Source: Myxococcota bacterium
GTDB lineage: Bacteria; Myxococcota_A; UBA9160; SZUA-336
Assembly: GCA_035498015.1 (NCBI GenBank)
Contig: DATKAO010000112.1
Coordinates: 1-35,747, forward strand
Length of the DNA stretch: 35,747 nucleotides
Reading direction: 5' to 3'
In this document: piece by piece, positions 15,903 to 24,634 of the stretch
Numbering within the stretch: the first letter of the stretch is position 1
Layout of the letters: each line of letters begins with the position of its first letter
Notes under the pieces: model-generated
The model's database searches: none
What the model was told of the DNA's origin: nothing
What the model saw: only the letters and a program-made list of their open reading frames with translations
Translations under genes and position numbers: made by a program

Positions 15903-16750
15903 GCGAGACCGCGACGCTGGTGGTCTCGTGCCCCGACCGCAAGGGCCTGGTCGCGGCGCTCGCGTCCCTCTTGCACGACCACGGCGCGAACATCCGCGAG
16001 GCGCAGCAGCACCTGGACCCGGTGGACCGCATCTTCAGCCAGCGCATCCAGTTCGACCTGGCCGACCTGGACCTGCCGCGCGCGCAGCTCGAGGAGCTCC
16101 TGCGCATCGAGTGCGGCCGCTACCAGATGCGCTGGCGCATCTCCTACTCGGACCGCGCCAAGCGCGTGGCGATCTTCGTGTCGCGCTTCGAGCACTGCCT
16201 GTACGATCTGTTGATCCGGCACCGCCTGGGCGAGCTGCGCTGCGAGATCCCGCTCGTGATCTCGAACCATCCGGAGCTCGAGCCGATCGCGACACAGTTC
16301 GGTGTAGCCTGGCGCGTGTTCCCGATCGACAAGCAGAGCAAGGCCGCGCAGGAGGCGCGCGAGCTCGAGCTGCTCGAGCGCGAGCGCATCGACCTGGTCG
16401 TGCTCGCCCGCTACATGCAGGTGCTCTCGGCGGAGTTCATCGCACGCTACCCCGAGCGCATCATCAACATCCACCACAGCACGCTGCCCGCGTTCGTGGG
16501 TGCGCGGCCCTACCACCAGGCGCACGAGCGGGGCGTGAAGCTGGTGGGCGCGACCGCGCACTACGCCACGTCGGACCTCGACCAGGGCCCGATCATCGCG
16601 CAGGACGTCGTGGCCTGCTCCCACCGCGACACGGTCGAAGACCTGGTGCGCAAGGGCCGCGACGTGGAGCGCATGGTGCTCGCCAGCGCCGTGCGCGCCC
16701 ACCTCGACGACCGCATCGTCGCGCTGGGCCGGCGCACGGTGGTGTTCTAG
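15899..16750 (+). CDS. purU: Formyltetrahydrofolate deformylase
   Basis: Hydrolyses 10-formyl-tetrahydrofolate to formate and tetrahydrofolate, balancing the one-carbon pool and supplying formate for PurT. The 283 residues match the family: an N-terminal ACT domain (TLVVSCPDRKGLVAALASLL, residues 5-80) and a formyltransferase-fold domain with IINIHHSTLPAFVGARPYHQ and the catalytic Asp in ATSDLDQGPIIAQDV. The GTG start overlaps the preceding TGA and is preceded by GGGAGG. An unrelated hydrolase is unlikely given the ACT/formyltransferase order. Confidence 0.95.
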   Translation: MSETATLVVSCPDRKGLVAALASLLHDHGANIREAQQHLDPVDRIFSQRIQFDLADLDLPRAQLEELLRIECGRYQMRWRISYSDRAKRVAIFVSRFEHCLYDLLIRHRLGELRCEIPLVISNHPELEPIATQFGVAWRVFPIDKQSKAAQEARELELLERERIDLVVLARYMQVLSAEFIARYPERIINIHHSTLPAFVGARPYHQAHERGVKLVGATAHYATSDLDQGPIIAQDVVACSHRDTVEDLVRKGRDVERMVLASAVRAHLDDRIVALGRRTVVF

Positions 16751-16847
16751 CCAGCACCGTCTCGGGATGAGCGCATCCTAACATCAGGACTCACTCTCCC
16801 GGGCCGAGGAGTGGAGCGCCATTCCGGCACACACAGGGGGCTCGCTC

Positions 16848-17282
16848 ATGCGCTCGGTTCTGTTCGGGGTCCTGGCTCTGTCTCTCGGCTTCGCATCGCT
16901 GGCTCATGCGGTCGGGTTCGCCAGCCCGTTCACCGACGAGGCGATCTGCGGGAACATCAGCGTGGCGCCCACGCTGGCGGGGCCGGGCAGCTACACCGGA
17001 TCGACGCACTGCACGTCGATCTGCCGGGCAGTCTCCGCGCAGTGTCACCGCTTCGTGGTGCGCGTGGCCTCGTGCGACACGGCCTACGCGGTCTCGAACG
17101 CGGCGATGCAGGCGCGCAGCTGCAACGAGCTGGTCGAGGGCGCGGCGCGCATCCTGTGCCGCTCGGACGTGAAGAACACTCTGGTCGAGGCGCGCTCGAC
17201 GATCGTGAGCCAGCGCGACGCGGCCTTCGACGGCTGCGACGGCTGGGAGTCCGACTGTCAGGCGGCCTGCATGGCGCCCTAG
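16848..17282 (+). CDS. Secreted cysteine-rich protein of unknown function
   Basis: A 144-residue protein with a clear signal peptide ([21 protein letters not shown], cleavage after AHA at 21). The mature part contains ten cysteines spread over about 110 residues (ICG, HCTSIC, QCH, SCD, SCN, LCR, GCD, DCQAAC), suggesting up to five disulfide bonds in the periplasm or outside the cell. I recognise no family. It begins 97 bases after purU; the gap contains a GGATG/CATCC hairpin (near 16768-16781) and TAACAT, a possible -10 box. Its TAG stop shares the bases CTAG with the convergent groEL stop. Confidence 0.75.
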   Translation: MRSVLFGVLALSLGFASLAHAVGFASPFTDEAICGNISVAPTLAGPGSYTGSTHCTSICRAVSAQCHRFVVRVASCDTAYAVSNAAMQARSCNELVEGAARILCRSDVKNTLVEARSTIVSQRDAAFDGCDGWESDCQAACMAP

Positions 17283-18952
17283 AAGTCCATTCCGCCCATG
17301 CCCGGCATGCCACCCATGCCGCCCATTCCGCCCATCCCGCCCATGTCGGGCGCACCGCCCGGCATCGGCGCGGGGGGCTCGGGCTTGTCGACGATCGCCG
17401 CCTCGGTGGTGATGAGCAGGCCCGCCACGCTGGCCGCGTTCTGCAGCGCGCTGCGCACCACCTTGGTCGGGTCGATGATCCCGTCCTTCACCAGGTCGGT
17501 GTACTGCTCGGTGGCGGCGTTGTAGCCGAAGTCACCGCCCTTCTCGCGCACGCGCGAGAGCACGACCGAGCCGTCCTGGCCCGAGTTCATGGCGATCTGG
17601 CGCAGCGGCGCAGTCACCGCGTGACGCACGATCTCGGCGCCGAGCGCCTCGTCGCCCGAGAGACCCAGGTCTGCGAGCGCCTTCTCGGCGCGCACCAGCG
17701 CCACGCCACCGCCCGCCACGATGCCCTCTTCGACCGCCGCGCGAGTGGCGTGCAGCGCGTCCTCGACGCGCGCCTTCTTCTCCTTCAGCTCGGCCTCGGT
17801 CGCGGCGCCGACGCGAATCACCGCCACGCCGCCCGCCAGCTTCGCCAGCCGCTCCTGCAGCTTCTCCTTGTCGTAGTCGGAGTCGGTCTCTTCGATCTGC
17901 TTGCGGATCTGCGCGATACGGCCCTCGATGTCGGACTTCTTGCCCGCGCCGCCGATGATCGTGGTGTTCTCGCGGTCCAGCACCACGCGCTTGGCCCGGC
18001 CCAGGTCGGCGAGAGTCACGTTCTCGAGCTTCACGCCCAGGTCCTCGGAGAGTGACTTGCCGCCGGTCAGCACACCGATGTCTTCCAGCATGGCCTTGCG
18101 GCGGTCGCCGAAGCCCGGCGCCTTGCAGGCGGCCACGTTCAGCGTGCCGCGGATCTTGTTGACCACGAGCGTCGCGAGCGCCTCGCCCTCGATGTCCTCG
18201 GCGATGATGATCAGCGCCTTGCCCGAGCGCGCCACCGCTTCGAGCAGCGGCACCAGCTCGCGCATGTTCGAGATCTTCTTCTCGTGGATCAGGAGATACG
18301 GGTCGTCGTACGCGCCCTCCATGCGCTCCGGGTTGGTCACGAAGTAGGGCGAGAGATAGCCGCGGTCGAAGCGCATGCCCTCGACCACGTCGAGCTCCGT
18401 GTCCATCGTCTTGGCTTCCTCGACGGTGATCACGCCCTCTTTGCCGACTCTCTCCATCGCCTCGGCGATCATCGCGCCGATCGACTCGTCGCCGTTGGAC
18501 GAGACACGCCCGACCTGCGCGATCTCGTCCTTGCCGCGCACCTTGCGCGAGCTCTTGGCGAGCTGCTCGGTGATCGCGGCGACCGCGGTGTCGATGCCGC
18601 GCTTCAGCGCCATCGGCGCCGCGCCCGCGGCCACGAGCTTCAGGCCCTGCGCGTAGATCGCCTGCGCGAGCACGGTGGCGGTGGTGGTGCCGTCGCCGGC
18701 CACGTCCGAGGTCTTCGATGCGACCTCCTTCACCATCTGCGCGCCCAGGTTCTCGAACTTGTTCTCGAGCTCGACCGCCTTGGCGACGGTGACTCCGTCC
18801 TTGGTCGAGGTCGGCGCGCCCCAGCTCTTCTCGATCAGCACGTTCCGGCCGCGCGGTCCCATGGTGACCTTCACGGCGTCGGCGAGCGCGTCGACCCCGC
18901 GCTGCAGGCCGCGGCGCGCGGCCTCGTCGAAGCGAAGCTCCTTGGCACCCAT
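17279..18952 (-). CDS. groL: Chaperonin GroEL (Hsp60)
   Basis: ATP-driven protein-folding chamber that works with GroES in the cytoplasm. The 557-residue product has [20 protein letters not shown], the ATP-binding [26 protein letters not shown] and MNSGQDGS, and ends in the typical flexible tail of GGM repeats ([20 protein letters not shown]). The start is the ATG only five bases after the groES stop; upstream in-frame codons belong to antisense readings of groES. Both genes are on the minus strand under one promoter. Confidence 0.97.
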   Translation of the reverse strand: MGAKELRFDEAARRGLQRGVDALADAVKVTMGPRGRNVLIEKSWGAPTSTKDGVTVAKAVELENKFENLGAQMVKEVASKTSDVAGDGTTTATVLAQAIYAQGLKLVAAGAAPMALKRGIDTAVAAITEQLAKSSRKVRGKDEIAQVGRVSSNGDESIGAMIAEAMERVGKEGVITVEEAKTMDTELDVVEGMRFDRGYLSPYFVTNPERMEGAYDDPYLLIHEKKISNMRELVPLLEAVARSGKALIIIAEDIEGEALATLVVNKIRGTLNVAACKAPGFGDRRKAMLEDIGVLTGGKSLSEDLGVKLENVTLADLGRAKRVVLDRENTTIIGGAGKKSDIEGRIAQIRKQIEETDSDYDKEKLQERLAKLAGGVAVIRVGAATEAELKEKKARVEDALHATRAAVEEGIVAGGGVALVRAEKALADLGLSGDEALGAEIVRHAVTAPLRQIAMNSGQDGSVVLSRVREKGGDFGYNAATEQYTDLVKDGIIDPTKVVRSALQNAASVAGLLITTEAAIVDKPEPPAPMPGGAPDMGGMGGMGGMGGMPGMGGMDF

Positions 18953-18957
18953 CGCCG

Positions 18958-19251
18958 CTACTCCAGGATCGCGAGGACGTCGTCCTCGGAGATGATCAGG
19001 GTGTCCTCGCCGTCGAGCGTGACTTCGTTGCCGGAGTACTTCGAGAAGAGCACGCGGTCGCCCTTCTTGACGTCCATGGCGATCAGGTTGCCCTTGTCGT
19101 CCCGCTTGCCGGGGCCGGCGGCGATCACCTTGCCCTCGGTCGGCTTCTCTTTGGCGGTGTCGGGAATGATGATCCCGCCAGCGGTCTTCGACTCCTCGTC
19201 GATGCGCTGGACGATCAGCCGGTTGTGGAGCGGGCGGACTTTGGCTGCCAT
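18958..19251 (-). CDS. groS: Co-chaperonin GroES (Hsp10)
   Basis: A 97-residue heptamer-forming lid of Gro[22 protein letters not shown] at the N-terminus, the mobile loop with [13 protein letters not shown] and the C-terminal [17 protein letters not shown] are diagnostic. The ATG is preceded by AAGGAGA. No CIRCE inverted repeat (TTAGCACTC-N9-GAGTGCTAA) is found in the 94-base upstream gap, so HrcA control is not indicated. Confidence 0.97.
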   Translation of the reverse strand: MAAKVRPLHNRLIVQRIDEESKTAGGIIIPDTAKEKPTEGKVIAAGPGKRDDKGNLIAMDVKKGDRVLFSKYSGNEVTLDGEDTLIISEDDVLAILE

Positions 19252-19284
19252 GGGGGTCTCCTTGTGATGGGTCGGCGGGGCCGC

Positions 19285-19312
19285 ATCGTAAGGGGGCGTC
19301 CGAAGGAGTCAA
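19285..19312 (-). promoter_or_regulatory. Promoter of groES-groEL
   Basis: On the minus strand TTGACT (19312-19307), 16-base spacer and TACGAT (19290-19285), one of the best sigma70-type matches in the window. The wider CTTGACT ... CCCCCT arrangement also faintly resembles a heat-shock sigma32 promoter, so dual recognition is possible. Confidence 0.65.
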
Positions 19313-19345
19313 GTCGGCGCGGCCGCGGCGCCGATCCGAGCGGCC

Positions 19346-20134
19346 ATGAGGGCCGGAGTCATCGCCGCGGTCCTGTGTGTGCTGGTCGCGGGGAACGCCC
19401 TCGCGCAGGCCGGCTTCCGCATCTACGAGCCGCGCTCGCGCACGGCCGAGGAGCTGGCCCCCCTGGTCGCGCCCATGCTCGGGCCGGACGGCAGCGCCGT
19501 GGCGGACGCCCACGGAGGCAGCCTGGTGCTGGAAGGCGATCCGGCGGCGATCCAGCAGGCGCTTTCGGCGCTCGAGACGTTGGACCGGCCGCTGGCGCAG
19601 TACCGGATCGAGTCCGAGACCCGCAGCCGCGACTCGCTCGAGGGCGCCGCGGCGCGCATCGGCGGCTGGAGCGACCGCGGCACGTTCCGGGTGGCGCGCG
19701 TGTCGGCCGGCGCCGGCGCGGGCGCGCGCACGCACTCGGTCGCGGCCAGCGTGGTGGTGCTCGAGGGCCGCACGGCCGACGTCTGGACCGGGACCGAGGT
19801 GCCGCTGCACTTCGGCGGCGAGGTGGCGCTGGTGCCGGTGCAGAGCGGCTTCCGCGTGCGGCCGCGCACGCTGGGGACCGGCGAGATCGAGCTCGAGATC
19901 ACGCCGATCATGGCGGAGCAGGGCCGGCGCGGCACGATCCGCGAGCTGGGCGCCGCCACGGCGCTGCGGGTCCGGCCCGGCGAGTCGCTCGCGCTCGCGG
20001 GCGTCGCCGAAGAGGCGGCCGAGCGCGGCGCGGGCTTCCCGGCCGGCGCGCGCGCCGAGGCCGGCACGAGTGACTCGCTGATCGTGGTGCGGGTGACTCC
20101 CTTCGAGAGCTTGCCCGCCGCGCCCGCGCGCTAG
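19346..20134 (+). CDS. Miniature secretin-like periplasmic/outer-membrane protein
   Basis: A 262-residue protein with a signal peptide ([20 protein letters not shown]). Residues 24-92 look like a secretin N domain ([51 protein letters not shown]). Residues about 150-245 look like the end of a secretin beta domain ([51 protein letters not shown]). It is much shorter than pore-forming secretins (over 400 residues), lacking most of the barrel and gate. It could be an assembly factor, a plug-like relative or a decayed secretin. It lies alone, divergent from groES and converging on an acyl-CoA dehydrogenase with which it shares the stop bases CTAG. Confidence 0.72.
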   Translation: MRAGVIAAVLCVLVAGNALAQAGFRIYEPRSRTAEELAPLVAPMLGPDGSAVADAHGGSLVLEGDPAAIQQALSALETLDRPLAQYRIESETRSRDSLEGAAARIGGWSDRGTFRVARVSAGAGAGARTHSVAASVVVLEGRTADVWTGTEVPLHFGGEVALVPVQSGFRVRPRTLGTGEIELEITPIMAEQGRRGTIRELGAATALRVRPGESLALAGVAEEAAERGAGFPAGARAEAGTSDSLIVVRVTPFESLPAAPAR

Positions 20135-21735
20135 GCGACCAGCGCCCGCCCGATCACCTTCAAGAGGAGCGTCGCCTTCACGCCCTCGAAGATCGGCAGC
20201 ACCTGGGCGTCGACCACGTAGCGGCTGATCGCGTACTCCTCGGCGTAGCCCCAGCCGCCGTGCAGGAGCTGCCCCTCCTGACTCACCGCGACCGCGACGT
20301 CGCAGGCGAGCAGCTTGGCCTGCGACGCGTAGGGCGCCGCGCGCCGTTCGTCCTCGTCCATGGCGGCGGCGGCGGCGTAGGTGATGGCGCGCGCCGCGGC
20401 GACCTGCGTGGCCATCCAGCCCAGCTTGTACTCCGTCAGCTGGAAGTCGATCAGCGGCTTGCCGAACTGGACCCGGTCGACCACGTATTCGGCCGTCTTC
20501 TCGAGCGCTGCCTGCGCCAGACCGCAGGCGCGGCCGCCGGTCTGGAGCCGGCCCGCGGCGAAGCCGCCCATCTGCAGGACGAAGCCCTTGCCGATGCCCG
20601 ACTCACCGCCCACGGCGTGGTCGGCGGGCACGAACCAGCGCTCGAACGAGAGCGTGAACGAGTGCATGCCGCGGTAGCCGGGGGTGGCGTCGGCCTTGCC
20701 GACCAGGCGCCCGCCGCCGGGCTGCGAGAAGTCGAACTCGTGCCCGAGCGCGCGCGGCTTGGGCACGATGAACAGCGTGAGTCCGCGGTTGCCCTTCGAC
20801 ATGTCGGGGTCGGTGCGGCACAGCACGGCCAGCACGTCGGCGCGGCCGGCGAAGGTGCACCAGGCCTTGGGCCCGTTGATCTCCCAGCCAGCGACACCGT
20901 TCTGTGTCGCGCGTTCGGCGCGGCACTTCACCGAAGCGACGTCGCTGCCCACGTCGGGCTCGGTCACCGAGATGCCGACCATCAGCTCCCCCGCCGCGAT
21001 CTTGGGCAGCCAGTGCGCCTTCTGCGCCTCGGTGCCGCCCGCGAGCAGCGCCTTGGCCAGGATCTCGGGCCGCGTGATCAGCGAGCCGGCCGCCGCGAGC
21101 GAGGCGCGCGACAGCTCCTCGGTGGTGATCACCATGGCCACGTTGCCCATCTCGACGCCGCCGTACTTCTCGGGGATCGAGAGACCGAAGTAACCCAGCT
21201 CCGACATGTTCTTGATGAACGACTCCGGCACGAGCTCGTCGTGGCGGTGGATGCGCTCGGCCTGCGGTGCCACCTCGGACTCGGCGAACGAGCGCGCGGC
21301 GTCGCGCGTGAGCACGAGGGTCTCGTCGAGCGGGCAGTCGTTCCGTCCGCGCTGCGCGGCCACCGCGCGCCCGATCGCGCGCACGCGCTCCTCGGACAGC
21401 GCTTCGCGCGCGAACGCCTGGCTCTCCTCGCTGGGCAGGTCGGCGGCGGTGAGTCCGTGCTCGGGGCCGTGGTCGCGCACCAGCCGCGACACGTCCGAGA
21501 CCACCTGGCCGGCGAACACCGCGGCCTGCTCGCGGTAGATCCCGCCCGCGGACTCGGCCCAGGCCGCCAGGTCCTGGGCGGCGCGCAGCCGGGTCGCGAC
21601 GTCGGCGAGCCGAGCAACGGCGACCTGTTGCTCGTCGATGTCGCGCGTGCGTGCGGCGGCAATTGCGCGCCCGAGCGGCGCCTGCAGCTCCGCGAGAGTC
21701 TTTCGGGTCCGGTCGATGCCCAGGGGGTTCGGCAC
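20131..21735 (-). CDS. Acyl-CoA dehydrogenase with N-terminal extension (methylsuccinyl-CoA dehydrogenase-like)
   Basis: FAD enzyme that introduces a C2-C3 double bond into an acyl-CoA. The 534 residues exceed the usual 380-400 because of a helical N-terminal extension of about 130 residues. The core has [20 protein letters not shown], the FAD-contacting [19 protein letters not shown], and [20 protein letters not shown] with the catalytic Glu in IFEG. The extension and [10 protein letters not shown] resemble (2S)-methylsuccinyl-CoA dehydrogenase of the ethylmalonyl-CoA pathway, but no other genes of that pathway are nearby, so substrate assignment is tentative. The GTG start has TTAAGGAG 9 bases upstream. 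Confidence 0.9.
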   Translation of the reverse strand: MPNPLGIDRTRKTLAELQAPLGRAIAAARTRDIDEQQVAVARLADVATRLRAAQDLAAWAESAGGIYREQAAVFAGQVVSDVSRLVRDHGPEHGLTAADLPSEESQAFAREALSEERVRAIGRAVAAQRGRNDCPLDETLVLTRDAARSFAESEVAPQAERIHRHDELVPESFIKNMSELGYFGLSIPEKYGGVEMGNVAMVITTEELSRASLAAAGSLITRPEILAKALLAGGTEAQKAHWLPKIAAGELMVGISVTEPDVGSDVASVKCRAERATQNGVAGWEINGPKAWCTFAGRADVLAVLCRTDPDMSKGNRGLTLFIVPKPRALGHEFDFSQPGGGRLVGKADATPGYRGMHSFTLSFERWFVPADHAVGGESGIGKGFVLQMGGFAAGRLQTGGRACGLAQAALEKTAEYVVDRVQFGKPLIDFQLTEYKLGWMATQVAAARAITYAAAAAMDEDERRAAPYASQAKLLACDVAVAVSQEGQLLHGGWGYAEEYAISRYVVDAQVLPIFEGVKATLLLKVIGRALVA

Positions 21736-21809
21736 GCGGGTCGCTCCTTAACTGAGAGAGGGACCAGTTGTGACGGAACCGCGCCCGCTCTGCAAGCAGG
21801 CGCGCAACG

Positions 21810-21826
21810 TTTGCGGGGTCGGCAAA
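21810..21826. promoter_or_regulatory. Inverted repeat TTTGC-N7-GCAAA upstream of the pilus promoter
   Basis: A 17-base palindrome 40 to 55 bases upstream of the sigma54-type promoter. Sigma54 promoters need an upstream activator, so this could be the site of a PilR-type regulator; it could also act on the divergent acyl-CoA dehydrogenase gene, whose start is 75 bases away. Confidence 0.35.
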
Positions 21827-21864
21827 GAGTGCGCGCTGCGGCGCGCGCTGCGGGCCCCGCGCCG

Positions 21865-21880
21865 GGGCATGCCCGTTGCT
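21865..21880 (+). promoter_or_regulatory. Sigma54-type -24/-12 promoter of the pilus operon
   Basis: GGGCAT-GCCCG-TTGCT matches the sigma54 pattern TGGCAC-N5-TTGCW, with GG and GC separated by exactly 10 bases. The predicted transcription start near 21891 leaves a short leader that still contains the GGAGGCGGAG ribosome-binding site before the ATG at 21908. Pilin genes in pseudomonads and myxobacteria are known to use sigma54. Confidence 0.65.
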
Positions 21881-21907
21881 CCTTCCCCCGCCCGGAGGCG
21901 GAGCACC

Positions 21908-22588
21908 ATGCAGACTTTTCGTACCCACGCGGGTTTCTCGCTGATCGAGATCATGACCGTGGTCGCGATCATCGGCATCATGACCGTGCTGGGTCTGGCG
22001 TCGCTGCGCGGCTACTCGCGGCACGAAGAGACTCGCAAGTACGCAGCTTCGATCGCCAACGTGCTGAACCAGGCGCGCTCGCAGGCGGTCACGGACGGAC
22101 GCACCACGTTCGTCGTGTTCTCGGAGCCGACCAACGGCACGCTGCCGTTCGAGGTCGGTCAGATCGCGACGATCGTGACCGACACCGACGGCGACGGCAA
22201 GATCAGCTTCGGCGACGGCATCCGCCCGATCTTCGGGCCCAGCGGCAGCCAGAGTGCCGAGATCAGCCTCTACGGCCGGCACGGCCAGAACGCGCTGAAG
22301 ACCGCGCCGATCCCGCCGGACGACCAGTCGAAGCAGATCACCGACGGCGTGATGGGCTCGCTCGACGACGGCATGACGCTGCCCAAGGACCCCGACTTCG
22401 GCGTGCCGATGGTGGTGTTCTCGTCGCGCGGCACCCCGGTGACTCTCTCCGCGCCCGACGACTGGGGCGCGGGCGCCGGTGGCGTGTACGTGACCGACAA
22501 CGACCAGATGCTGCTCGCCGTGCTGGTCGAGCCGCTGGGCGCGGTGCACACCATGGCGTGGGACGACGCCTCGCAGAGCTGGAAGTGA
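21908..22588 (+). CDS. fimT: FimT/GspH-type minor pseudopilin
   Basis: First gene of the minor pilin operon. The 226-residue prepilin has a short leader ending HAG, cleavage before FSLIEIMTVVAIIGIM, and the conserved Glu at +5 needed for pilus assembly; the hydrophobic helix spans about residues 10-32. The globular part contains a canonical 12-residue EF-hand-like loop, DTDGDGKISFGD (residues 92-103), unusual for FimT. ATG chosen because the prepilin leader is then nine residues and GGAGGCGGAG precedes it. Minor pilins initiate the type IV pilus and carry PilY1 at the tip. Confidence 0.85.
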   Translation: MQTFRTHAGFSLIEIMTVVAIIGIMTVLGLASLRGYSRHEETRKYAASIANVLNQARSQAVTDGRTTFVVFSEPTNGTLPFEVGQIATIVTDTDGDGKISFGDGIRPIFGPSGSQSAEISLYGRHGQNALKTAPIPPDDQSKQITDGVMGSLDDGMTLPKDPDFGVPMVVFSSRGTPVTLSAPDDWGAGAGGVYVTDNDQMLLAVLVEPLGAVHTMAWDDASQSWK

Positions 22589-22593
22589 CCGCC

Positions 22594-23034
22594 ATGAAGC
22601 ACACGGTCACTCGCAAGCTATCGCGCGACGAGTCGGGTTACACGCTGATCGAGGTCATGATCGCGATGGCGATCCTGGGCATCGGCCTGATGTCGATCGC
22701 GGTCGCGCAGCTCACGGCGATCCGCATGACTGCGCGCAGCAAGAACATGCAGCAGGCGATGTTCCTGGCGCGCGAGGCGATGGACGACCTCGACGCCCGG
22801 CAGCAGCCCGGCGACCTGTTCCTCTCCACCAACGCCACCACGCCCGACGCGAAGAACCCGATCCAGGTCGGCAACGACCAGGAAGACGGCACGCGCTTCA
22901 ACCGCCAGATCACGGTGACTCCGGGCGACCCCGAGGCCGGCATGGCGCGCGTGGTCGTGCAGGTGACCTGGCTGAACGCGGCGACCAGCGCCACGAACGT
23001 GGTCCAGCTCACGGCCACCAAGAGGATTCCTTGA
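22594..23034 (+). CDS. pilV: PilV-type minor pilin
   Basis: A 146-residue prepilin whose leader ends DESG; cleavage precedes YTLIEVMIAMAILGIGLMSI, with Glu at +5. The remainder (ARQQPGDLFLST, RQITVTPGDPEAGMARVVVQ, VTWLN) has the layout of the PilV/GspI family. The ATG lies 5 bases after the fimT stop; a GTG three codons earlier overlaps that stop and is an alternative start. Confidence 0.85.
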   Translation: MKHTVTRKLSRDESGYTLIEVMIAMAILGIGLMSIAVAQLTAIRMTARSKNMQQAMFLAREAMDDLDARQQPGDLFLSTNATTPDAKNPIQVGNDQEDGTRFNRQITVTPGDPEAGMARVVVQVTWLNAATSATNVVQLTATKRIP

Positions 23035-23036
23035 TC

Positions 23037-24086
23037 ATGGGCAAGCGCACTCTCTCCGCCGCGGGCTTCACGCTGATCGAGATGATGGTCGTGGTGGTCA
23101 TCCTCGGCGTGGTCACCGCTCAGCTCTTCACGGTCTTCGCCAACCAGAAGCGCGTGTTCACCAGCAACGACCGCGCGCTCGACGTGCAGGAGTCTGCGCG
23201 ACTCACTCTCGACATGATCTCGTTCGACGCGCGCATGGCCGGCTTCATGGTGCCGCCGCGCGCCGCGGTGGCGAGCATCGACGGCGGCAAGGACCACGCG
23301 GACCGGCTGTGTCTGTCCTCGAACGGCTTCGTGCCGCCCATGAACCAGCCGGCGCCCGGGCTCGAGGGGCAGATCGACGTGTACGACGGCCTGCCGGTGT
23401 CGGCGGTCAGCGCGCTGGGCGTGGTCGAGATCCCCTTGCTCGACGTCGACGGCGACGGCAACCCCGACCTGGTCGCGGGCCAGGGCGTGATCGTCGCCTC
23501 GCACACCAAGTCGTACTGCGCGCGCATCCTGAGCATCAACATCCCGGGCCCCGGCAAGTGGGACCTCACGTTCGACGTGCCGGCCGGCGAGAACGCCTTC
23601 AACTATCTCGGCGCCGACGTGACCGATATGGTCGTCGTGCCCGCGAACATCTACGAGCTCAACGAGAAGACCATGGAGCTGCGGCGCAACACGCTGCTCC
23701 TGGCTTCGCAGGTCGAGGACTTCCAGGTCGAGTTCTGGCTCGACAACCCGGGCGTCAGCGACGGCGCCGTGCGCGCGGTGACTGCGGGCGTCGGGGTCGA
23801 CGAAGGGGACAGCGAGTTTCCCGTCAACGACCTCAACAACCCCGACCCGCCCGCGGGGCCGACCGTGGCCAACAACGACGCGATCCGCCGGGTGCGCGTG
23901 AGTCTCACGGCGCGCACCGTGCGGGAAGAGCAGATCAACGCCGCTTCGGGCCACCTGCAGGGCTCGCGCCCGAAGCTGGCCAACCGCGACGGCGACCCGA
24001 CTCCGGACACGTTCCGCCGCCGCAGCTTCAGCGCGAGCATCCTGCCTCGCAACATCAACATCGGAATGGACCTGACCCAATCATGA
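23037..24086 (+). CDS. pilW: PilW-type minor pilin
   Basis: A 349-residue prepilin with leader MGKRTLSAAG and mature start FTLIEMMVVVVILGVV, Glu at +5. Large globular domain, as in PilW (QESARLTLDMISFDARMAGF near residues 51-70 is a family signature). DVDGDGNPDL at residues 136-145 is a DxDxDG calcium-type loop. The ATG was chosen over a TTG two codons earlier because AGAGGA is then at normal distance. The 3' end overlaps pilX by ATGA. Confidence 0.87.
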   Translation: MGKRTLSAAGFTLIEMMVVVVILGVVTAQLFTVFANQKRVFTSNDRALDVQESARLTLDMISFDARMAGFMVPPRAAVASIDGGKDHADRLCLSSNGFVPPMNQPAPGLEGQIDVYDGLPVSAVSALGVVEIPLLDVDGDGNPDLVAGQGVIVASHTKSYCARILSINIPGPGKWDLTFDVPAGENAFNYLGADVTDMVVVPANIYELNEKTMELRRNTLLLASQVEDFQVEFWLDNPGVSDGAVRAVTAGVGVDEGDSEFPVNDLNNPDPPAGPTVANNDAIRRVRVSLTARTVREEQINAASGHLQGSRPKLANRDGDPTPDTFRRRSFSASILPRNINIGMDLTQS

Positions 24087-24634
24087 CTCACACAAAGAAC
24101 CAGAGACTGACTCGCGCGCTGCGCGACGAGAGCGGCATGGCGCTCTTGATCTCGGTGATCGTGCTGCTGCTCATGAGCGCGCTCGCGCTCTCGGCGCTAC
24201 AGCGCGCCGGCGACGAGGCCATCGGCAGTGGCGGCTCGCGGCGCAAGGACGCGTCGCTGTACGCCGCCGAGTCCGGCCTCGCGAAGATCAAGGTCGGTCT
24301 GTTCGACCTGTACCTGTCCGGGTTCACCAGCGTCGACGCCACCAGGCTCCAGTTCTACGACCCGGCGATGGTGACCGACGCCTACGGCAACCCGATCGAG
24401 GTGAGCACCGGCAAGCCCGAGAACGGCGGTCTGCCGGCGACGCCGGCCAAGGTCGAGCCTGCGGCCGGAGCGACGCCGAAGACCCGCAAGGGCAACGACC
24501 TTCGCATCGGCGGTCACAACTCGACCAACGGCAAAGCCATGGCTTACCCGGCGGACGTCACCACGCGCGACGCCGCCAACAGCATCGGTCACATCCAGAT
24601 CCAGTACAGCGTCTCGGAGGGTGGGGGTTACTAA
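24083..24634 (+). CDS. pilX: PilX-type minor pilin
   Basis: A 183-residue protein with leader ending DESG and a mature hydrophobic helix MALLISVIVLLLMSALALSA. It lacks Glu at +5, as PilX proteins generally do. SLYAAESGLAKIK is the PilX-family segment after the helix. ATGA couples it to pilW and TAATG to pilY1. Confidence 0.83.
   Translation: MTHTKNQRLTRALRDESGMALLISVIVLLLMSALALSALQRAGDEAIGSGGSRRKDASLYAAESGLAKIKVGLFDLYLSGFTSVDATRLQFYDPAMVTDAYGNPIEVSTGKPENGGLPATPAKVEPAAGATPKTRKGNDLRIGGHNSTNGKAMAYPADVTTRDAANSIGHIQIQYSVSEGGGY

Noticed and set aside
19252-19345. CIRCE element upstream of groES
   Set aside because: No TTAGCACTC/GAGTGCTAA inverted repeat is present.
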